NCBI GenBank assembly: GCA_005885115.1 | Contig: VAXX01000281.1 | Coordinates: 1 to 10,231 of the forward strand | DNA length: 10,231 nucleotides | Reading direction: 5' to 3' | From: Actinomycetota bacterium | GTDB lineage: Bacteria; Actinomycetota; Actinomycetes; Mycobacteriales; Micromonosporaceae | Part shown: piece by piece, positions 6,121-10,231 of the stretch | Layout of the letters: the number at the start of each line of letters is the position of its first letter | Numbering within the stretch: position 1 is the first letter of the stretch | Made by a program: the position numbers and the translations under genes | Notes under the pieces: model-generated | Told to the model about the DNA's origin: nothing | Seen by the model: only the letters and a program-made list of their open reading frames with translations | Databases searched by the model: none

Positions 6121-6963
6121 ATGAGGTACGGCTTCGTTCTTCCCTGGGGGGATGCCCGCACCGCCGCGGACCTCGCCGCGCTCGCCGAGCGCCACGGCTG
6201 GGACGGCTTCTTCGTCTGGGAGCCGATCTGGGGCGTGGACGCCTGGATCGCGCTGGCCGCGGCGGCGATGACCACCTCCCGGATCCGCCTGGGCACCATG
6301 CTGACCCCGCTGCCGCGCCGCCGTCCCTGGGACGTGGCCAGCCAGACCGCCACCCTGGACAACCTGTCCGGCGGCCGGCTCATCCTGTCGGTCGGGCTCG
6401 GCGCCGCGCACGCCGGCTGGCTGGCCTTCGAGCCCGACCCGGGCCGGAAGGTCCGCGCGCAACTGCTCGACGAGGGGCTCGAGGTGCTGACCGGGCTGTG
6501 GGCGGGGCAGCCGTACGAGTTCGAGGGCACCCATTACCGGGTCACGCCCAGTGACTTCATGCCACCTCCGCCGCCGGTACAGCGGCCGAGGATCCCGGTC
6601 TGGGTGGTCGGCGGCTGGCCGGCGACCCGGTCGATGGCCCGCGCCGCCCGCTACGACGGCTGGCTGCCCAACGCGATCGGCAAAGGTGCCGGGCCGGCGA
6701 CCCCGGAACAGGTCCGCGCGGGCACCGAGTGGATCCGCGACTTCCGCACTGTCGAGGGCCTGCCCACGCAGGGGTACGACGTGGTCTGCGAAGGTACGAC
6801 GCCGGCCGGTGACCCGGCCGCGGGAACCGAGCTGGTCCGGCCGTGGCGGGAGGCCGGCGCCACCTGGTGGATCGAGTCGGACTGGTCGGTCGCCCGGGAA
6901 GCGGTGCGCGACTACGCCGAAGAACGGCTGCGTGCCGGCCCGCCCCGAATTGACGGACGGTAA
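6121..6963 (+). CDS. LLM-class flavin-dependent oxidoreductase
   Basis: A 280-residue luciferase-like TIM-barrel enzyme, which would use reduced FMN or coenzyme F420; which one is not decidable from the sequence. Family signals: RYGFVLPWGD at 2-11, LAERHGWDGFFVWE at 21-34, TSRIRLGTMLTPLPRRRPWD at 52-71, the strong ATLDNLSGGRLILSVGLG at 77-94, GLEVLTGLWAG at 119-129 and the barrel strand RIPVWVVGG at 157-165 followed by AARYDGWLP. It is slightly shorter than many members (about 300 or more), with a compact C-terminal region. It follows marR closely and may belong to that regulon together with the YceI-like protein. The ATG 6121 start gives the first beta strand immediately. The substrate is unknown. 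Confidence 0.92.
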   Translation: MRYGFVLPWGDARTAADLAALAERHGWDGFFVWEPIWGVDAWIALAAAAMTTSRIRLGTMLTPLPRRRPWDVASQTATLDNLSGGRLILSVGLGAAHAGWLAFEPDPGRKVRAQLLDEGLEVLTGLWAGQPYEFEGTHYRVTPSDFMPPPPPVQRPRIPVWVVGGWPATRSMARAARYDGWLPNAIGKGAGPATPEQVRAGTEWIRDFRTVEGLPTQGYDVVCEGTTPAGDPAAGTELVRPWREAGATWWIESDWSVAREAVRDYAEERLRAGPPRIDGR

Positions 6964-6990
6964 CCGGCAGGATTACCGGCAGGACCGGTA
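6963..6990 (+). repeat. Short direct repeat after LLM gene stop
   Basis: ACCGGCAGGA occurs at 6963-6972 and again at 6975-6984 (12-base step), and ACCGG starts once more at 6984. The first copy begins at the last base of the LLM gene's TAA stop. It may reflect slippage; no function is apparent. Confidence 0.5.
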
Positions 6991-6997
6991 CGTCCAT

Positions 6998-7018
6998 CCG
7001 ATATGCGGCCTATATCGG
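6998..7018. repeat. AT-containing inverted repeat in convergent intergenic region
   Basis: CCGATAT (6998-7004) and ATATCGG (7012-7018) are perfect inverted copies around gcggcct. It is one of the few AT-rich patches in the window and lies 35 nt after the LLM gene stop. It could be a terminator for that gene, a protein-binding dyad, or part of a promoter for the structured segment that follows. Confidence 0.5.
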
Positions 7019-7070
7019 TATCCGCTGCCCACTACTCTGCTCTGCGGGGAGGCGCCCGGAAACGGGGGCG

Positions 7071-7118
7071 GTACGAGCAGGAGCAAGGTGGGGTGCGACG
7101 GGGGAACCCTGCTCGTAC
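7071..7118. repeat. 11-bp perfect inverted repeat with 26-base loop
   Basis: GTACGAGCAGG (7071-7081) and CCTGCTCGTAC (7108-7118) match perfectly. The enclosed 26 bases are G-rich, with GGGG at 7090-7093 and GGGGG at 7100-7104. An exact 11-bp match at this distance is unlikely by chance, so the helix is probably maintained as RNA structure or as a protein-binding dyad. Confidence 0.75.
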
Positions 7119-7129
7119 GAGGGGACCCA

Positions 7130-7167
7130 GCCCAGATGGCGTCGGGCTCGCCCGGCGCCATCTGGGC
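7130..7167. terminator. Strong hairpin, probable bidirectional terminator
   Basis: GCCCAGATGGCG (7130-7141) pairs perfectly with CGCCATCTGGGC (7156-7167). Inside, T7142-G7155 can wobble and CGGG (7143-7146) pairs with CCCG (7151-7154), leaving a CTCG loop: 17 pairs in 38 bases. It lies 8 bases beyond the stop of the minus-strand STAND gene and downstream of the plus-strand LLM gene, as expected for a terminator shared by convergent genes. No T-tract follows on either strand, which is usual in actinobacteria. Confidence 0.8.
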
Positions 7168-7175
7168 CGACGGGT

Positions 7176-7697
7176 TCAGCGCGCCAACCAGGCGTCCTCG
7201 ATCGGCAGCAGCGTGCAGCCGGTACGCCGGCACGCGTCCCCGAGCCGACCGAGCAGTCGGGCCCGGCGCTGCGGATCATCCGTACTCGCGACCGCACCGA
7301 CCAGCGCCTCGACCACGTCCCGCGCGTCGTGCTGCCCGTCCAGCGCCTGCGCCGCGGCCACGAACCGCTGTGCCGCCCGGGCCCGGTCCCCGGCCGCGTG
7401 GTCCAGGTACGCCTCGATGAGTACCGCCTGCGGCTCCCCGCCCAACTCGGCGAGCACCGCCCGGGCCTCGGCGGACCGGCCGGCCCGGGCCAGCGCGAGG
7501 CCGACCGTACCGAGGACGCGCTTGCGGTGCCCGGGGTCGCCGTACGCCTCCAACTGCGCCAGCGCCCGACGGCCGGCGGCCACCGCCTCGGCGTACCGGC
7601 CCTCCAGCCGGGCGACCTCGGCCAGGTTCGCGTGGGCCAGCGCACGGAGGCGATCTTCTCCCAGGTCGGCGGCCATCCGCTGGACGGCGGCGAGCCG
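7176..7697 (-). pseudogene. Displaced C-terminal TPR part of the STAND regulator (after frameshift)
   Basis: From 7697 to the TGA at 7178-7176 this frame gives about 173 residues that continue the upstream protein: RLAAVQRMAADLGEDRLRAL, then a TPR-like HANLAEVARLEGRYAEAVAA, then GTVGLALARAGRSAEARAVL and a tail ending in PIEDAWLAR. Codons have G/C at nearly every third position, while the upstream frame turns into Arg/Pro/Gly-rich shadow sequence here. There is no ribosome site or separate start that would make it an independent gene. Skipping one base (7698) joins the two parts into ALATARLAAVQRMAADLG and gives a protein of about 762 residues. It is therefore the out-of-frame 3' end of one gene, not a second gene. 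Confidence 0.85.
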
Positions 7698-9465
7698 GCG
7701 CCGTAGCCAGCGCGAGCGCCGCCAGCCCGTGCTCCCGGGCGAGCTCCGGGTCCCCGGCCGCCTGCAGGACCACGCAGAGCTGGGTACGCGCGGCAAGCTG
7801 CCCCGCCACGTCGCCGTACCGGACGAAGGTGGCCAGCGCCTCCTCCAGTTCGGGCAGCTCAGCGGCGCCTTCCCCGTGCTCGGCGGCCAACTGGGCCAGC
7901 CCCAGCCGGGCCCAGGCCCGTACCGTCGGATCGGCGCCGGCCGTACCCGGGTGGTCGAGCAACCGGCGCAACCACTCGCGGCCCTGCCGGTCGTGCCCCC
8001 GGAACCGCCACCACCTCGGCAGCGCGGCGGCCAGCCGCAGCGCGGTGTCGGGATCGTACTCGGCGGCCCACACCAGGGCCGCGCGGATGTCGATGGCGAT
8101 GTCGCCCAGCCGGGCGATGGCGGCCTGCTGCCCGGGTCCGACAAGCTCGGCCGCGGTACGGGCGGCGTACCCGGCGATCACCCGGGCGTGCCGCCCGGCC
8201 GCGTCGGCCGCCTCACCTTCCCGTTCCGCCTCCTCCCGGCCGAAGTCGCGGACCACGTCCAGGACCCGGAACCGGACCGCCGTACTGCCCCGGACGCTGA
8301 CCAGCCCGAGGCCGGTGAGCCGGTCCAGCAGTACCACCACGTCCTGCGGCAGCCCCGGCGGGCCGCCCGCGAGCAGCGGCTCGGCCAGCTCGACCGACCA
8401 CCGGTTGCGGAACTGGGCGAGCCGGCGCAGCGCCCACCGCTCATGCGGTTCCAGCAGCCGGTAGCTGGCCGCGATGGCGGCGCGCAGGCTGGTGGCCGCG
8501 GGGTCGGCGAGGTCCAGAACCCGGTCGCCGTACCGGTCGAGGATCTCCGGTACGGCGAGCACCCGACCCCGGGCGGCGGCCAGTTCCAGCGCCAGCGGGA
8601 GGCCACCGAGGCGGCGTACCAGCTCGGCCACTGCCATCGCGTCCGACGCCCCGACCTCGGCCAGGCCGACCTCGCGGAGCCGGTCGAGAAACAGCCGCGC
8701 CGCCGGGTACCGGGCGATCTCGGCCGGGTCGGTGAGCCCGGGTGGGGGCGGTTCCAGCGGGTCGACCGGCCACACGTACTCCCCGGTGATCCCGGTCGGG
8801 TGCCGGCCGGTGGCCAGCAGCCGCAGCGCCGGCAGGTGCCCCTGCAACCAGCGCAGCGCCGCGCCGGTGGGCTCGGCGGCCCGGTCCACCGCGTCGACCA
8901 GCAGCAGCGCCGGCCGGCCGGTGAGCCGGGCCGGCAGGTCGCGGACCCGCGCGACGCCGAACACGGTGGCCACCGCGGCGAGGATGTCCGCCTCGGTGGA
9001 CACCTCGCTGATCACGATGCCGGCCACGCCACCCACGTGCCGGTGGGCCACCCGGTGCGCGGCGGCCAGCGCCAGGCTGGTCTTGCCGACCCCCGCGACG
9101 CCGACCAGGGTGACCAGCGCGGCCTGGCGCAGCGCGGCCTCCAGGTGGGTCAGCTCGACGTCCCGGCCGATCAGCGCCGGTGGCTGCGGCAGGCTGATCC
9201 CCCGGCCCTCGACCAGCAGATCCGTGCCGGCGCCGTGGCGCGCGGCGCGGGTGAACTCGGTCCGCTGCGGGTCGTCCAGGCCGAGCGCGACCGCGAGCAG
9301 GTCGGCCGTGGCGCGCTGCGGCCGGGCGCGGGCCCTTTCCAGATCCCGGAGGGTACGCACGCCGACCCGCGCCTTCGCCGCCAGCTCCTCCTGGGTCCAT
9401 CCCCGAGCCCGCCGGAGGGTACGGAGCAGGTCGGCGAACCCACTCGTGCCTGGCTCGGGTGGCAT
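7276..9465 (-). CDS. XRE-HTH / NB-ARC (STAND) ATPase / TPR regulator, frameshifted
   Basis: As read, 729 residues, but only about the first 589 are genuine. Residues 10-65 are an XRE helix-turn-helix (FADLLRTLRRARGWTQEELA, GVRTLRDLERARARPQRATA). Residues about 95-340 are an NB-ARC/STAND ATPase: Walker A GVAGVGKTS (122-130, Lys128), Walker B LLLVDAVD (187-194, Asp191), LLATGRHP at 216-223 and GLPLALELAAARG at 288-300. Residues about 450-589 begin the helical repeat region (IRAALVWAAEYDPDTALRLA). Such proteins resemble AfsR-type regulators without the SARP domain; they are thought to bind ATP, oligomerise and control transcription in response to a signal sensed by the repeats. After T588-A589 (7704-7699) the frame becomes Arg/Pro-rich noise, and the TPR sequence continues in another frame, ending at 7176. 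TAGCCT six bases before ATG 9465 supports that start. Confidence 0.88.
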   Translation of the reverse strand: MPPEPGTSGFADLLRTLRRARGWTQEELAAKARVGVRTLRDLERARARPQRATADLLAVALGLDDPQRTEFTRAARHGAGTDLLVEGRGISLPQPPALIGRDVELTHLEAALRQAALVTLVGVAGVGKTSLALAAAHRVAHRHVGGVAGIVISEVSTEADILAAVATVFGVARVRDLPARLTGRPALLLVDAVDRAAEPTGAALRWLQGHLPALRLLATGRHPTGITGEYVWPVDPLEPPPPGLTDPAEIARYPAARLFLDRLREVGLAEVGASDAMAVAELVRRLGGLPLALELAAARGRVLAVPEILDRYGDRVLDLADPAATSLRAAIAASYRLLEPHERWALRRLAQFRNRWSVELAEPLLAGGPPGLPQDVVVLLDRLTGLGLVSVRGSTAVRFRVLDVVRDFGREEAEREGEAADAAGRHARVIAGYAARTAAELVGPGQQAAIARLGDIAIDIRAALVWAAEYDPDTALRLAAALPRWWRFRGHDRQGREWLRRLLDHPGTAGADPTVRAWARLGLAQLAAEHGEGAAELPELEEALATFVRYGDVAGQLAARTQLCVVLQAAGDPELAREHGLAALALATAPARRRPADGRRPGRRSPPCAGPREPGRGRPAGGPVRRGGGRRPSGAGAVGGVRRPRAPQARPRYGRPRAGPGRPVRRGPGGARRVGRGAAGGTHRGVPGPRGRGPGPGGTAVRGRGAGAGRAARRAGRGRGAGRCGREYG

Positions 9466-9471
9466 GGAGTG

Positions 9472-9477
9472 AGGCTA
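9472..9477 (-). promoter_or_regulatory. -10 element TAGCCT, leaderless start of STAND regulator
   Basis: On the minus strand TAGCCT is followed by exactly six bases (cactcc) and the ATG at 9465, with no Shine-Dalgarno sequence. The gene thus appears to have its own promoter in the 83-nt gap after the acyl-CoA dehydrogenase. A TTGACT further upstream is about 30 bases from the -10, too far to be its -35. Confidence 0.5.
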
Positions 9478-9548
9478 GGGTCTGGCCACCCGCTCAGGGG
9501 AGGGACGAGTCAAGGTCACGACGCCGACGTGCCGGCATCCCGACACTC

Positions 9549-10231
9549 TCATCCAACTCCCATGCTGCGGGCGATCACCATGCGCTGGATCTCGGAGGTA
9601 CCCTCGCCGATCTCCAGGATCTTGGCGTCCCGCCAGAACCGGGCCACCGGGTACTCGTTCATGAAGCCGTACCCGCCGTGGATCTGCGTGGCCTCCCGCG
9701 CGTTGGTCACCGCGATCTCGCTGGCGTGCAGCTTGGCCATTGCCGCGTACTGCTTGAAGTCCTGCCCGGCGACCAGCCGCGCGGCCGCGTCGTGCCAGGC
9801 CAGGCGCGCGGTGTGCGCCCGGGTGCGCATGTCGGCCAGCTTGAACGAGATGGCCTGGAAGTCGCCGATCGCCCGGCCGAAGGCGCGCCGCTCCTTGGCG
9901 TAGGCGACGGACTCGTCGACGCAGCCCTGGGCGAGGCCGGTGGCGAGGGCGGCGATCGCGATCCGGCCCTCGTCGAGGGTACGCAGGAACTGCGCGAAGC
10001 CCCGGCCGCGCTGCCCGAGCAGGTTCCCCGCCGGTACCCGTACGTCGTCGAAGTGCAGCGGATGGGTGTCCGAGGCGCACCAGCCGACCTTGGAGTACGC
10101 CGGTCCGACGGTGAACCCCGGCGTGTGGGACGGCACGATGATCGCCGAGATCTCGTCCGGCCCGGTCAGCGCGGTCACGGTCACCAGCGCGGTGATGTCG
10201 GTACCGGAGTTGGTGATGAACGCCTTGCTGC
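9549..10231 (-). CDS. Acyl-CoA dehydrogenase (C-terminal part; N-terminus outside window)
   Basis: About 226 C-terminal residues of a FAD-dependent acyl-CoA dehydrogenase, which introduces the alpha-beta double bond into an acyl-CoA during fatty-acid or branched-chain amino-acid breakdown. The visible part starts in the middle beta-domain (KAFITNSGTDITALV) and includes the SKVGWCASDTHPLHFDDVRV segment, the helical domain with ERRAFGRAIGDFQ, the FAD-contact region QIHGGYGFMNEYPVARFWRD and the end EIGEGTSEIQRMVIAR. The Glu of GEGT (codon 9605-9603) is at the position of the catalytic base in the medium-/short-chain class. Full proteins are about 380-390 residues, so roughly the first 40 percent lies to the right of the window. 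The chain-length preference cannot be told. No clear terminator follows before the STAND gene. Confidence 0.95.
   Translation of the reverse strand, partial: SKAFITNSGTDITALVTVTALTGPDEISAIIVPSHTPGFTVGPAYSKVGWCASDTHPLHFDDVRVPAGNLLGQRGRGFAQFLRTLDEGRIAIAALATGLAQGCVDESVAYAKERRAFGRAIGDFQAISFKLADMRTRAHTARLAWHDAAARLVAGQDFKQYAAMAKLHASEIAVTNAREATQIHGGYGFMNEYPVARFWRDAKILEIGEGTSEIQRMVIARSMGVG

Larger units (their letters stand above)
7045..7167 (+). ncRNA. Candidate structured intergenic RNA (unrecognised)
   Basis: The segment between two convergent genes carries three ordered hairpin elements on the plus strand: CCCG-GAAA-CGGG (7055-7066), a 4-bp stem closed by a GNRA tetraloop; an 11-bp perfect helix enclosing 26 bases (7071-7081/7108-7118); and a 17-pair terminal hairpin (7130-7167). 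A TANNNT box, TACTCT (7033-7038), lies seven bases upstream of the proposed 5' end. The layout promoter-like box, structured body, terminator is what a small RNA gene would show. No Rfam family was recognised and neither strand shows a credible protein here. It could equally be an untranslated 3' region of the LLM gene with several terminators. Confidence 0.25.

Noticed and set aside
7085..7167. Resemblance to a c-di-AMP (ydaO) riboswitch because of GGGGGAACCC and GAGGGGACCC segments.
   Set aside because: Only these short words match; the remaining conserved core was not found, and no plus-strand gene follows that such a switch could control.
7003..9903. A 966-codon plus-strand ORF covering the STAND gene and the acyl-CoA dehydrogenase end.
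   Set aside because: Its translation is low-complexity Arg/Ser/Ala/Pro/Gln sequence and it lies antisense to two genes with recognisable motifs; long spurious ORFs are common at this GC content.

Overview
The window is high-GC actinobacterial DNA with very strong G/C preference at third codon positions. The gene families (XRE/DUF5753 with DUF397, a long GCS2-type ligase, PASTA anchor protein, XRE-NB-ARC-TPR regulator) and frequent leaderless-looking starts suggest a filamentous actinomycete. I lean towards Micromonosporaceae (Micromonospora or a relative), but this is an impression from sequence style, not a database result.

Layout. 1-1061 (minus): a transcriptional regulator (XRE helix-turn-helix plus DUF5753) whose stop overlaps the start of a small DUF397 protein that runs off the left edge; a bulged palindrome sits just upstream of the regulator. 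1239-1556 (plus): a small unrecognised protein that overlaps tail-to-tail with a single-pass membrane protein carrying a shortened PASTA-like domain (1507-2118, minus). Divergent from the latter is an eight-helix membrane protein of unknown function (2211-3203, plus). 3290-4768 (minus): a 492-residue glutamate-cysteine-ligase-family (GCS2) enzyme. 4947-6963: a YceI-like protein (minus) divergent from a MarR regulator (plus), which is followed after 21 nt by an LLM-class flavin-dependent oxidoreductase (plus); this looks like one regulatory module. 6964-7175: an intergenic stretch unusually rich in inverted repeats, ending in a 17-pair hairpin next to the stop of the convergent gene. 7176-9465 (minus): an XRE-NB-ARC-TPR (STAND) regulator whose reading frame is broken near 7698. 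9549-10231 (minus): the C-terminal part of an acyl-CoA dehydrogenase, entering from the right edge.

How the parts work together. Three of the seven genes with complete ends and recognised families are DNA-binding regulators (XRE/DUF5753, MarR, XRE-STAND). The DUF397/DUF5753 pair is translationally coupled. The YceI and MarR genes share an 82-nt intergenic region with overlapping promoter signals. No mobile element, CRISPR array, tRNA or rRNA was seen. The region looks like ordinary chromosomal backbone. The items most worth a second look are the structured intergenic segment at 6998-7167, the frameshift in the STAND gene, the recurrent TANNNT-N6-start (leaderless) arrangement, and the small unknown protein at 1239-1556.
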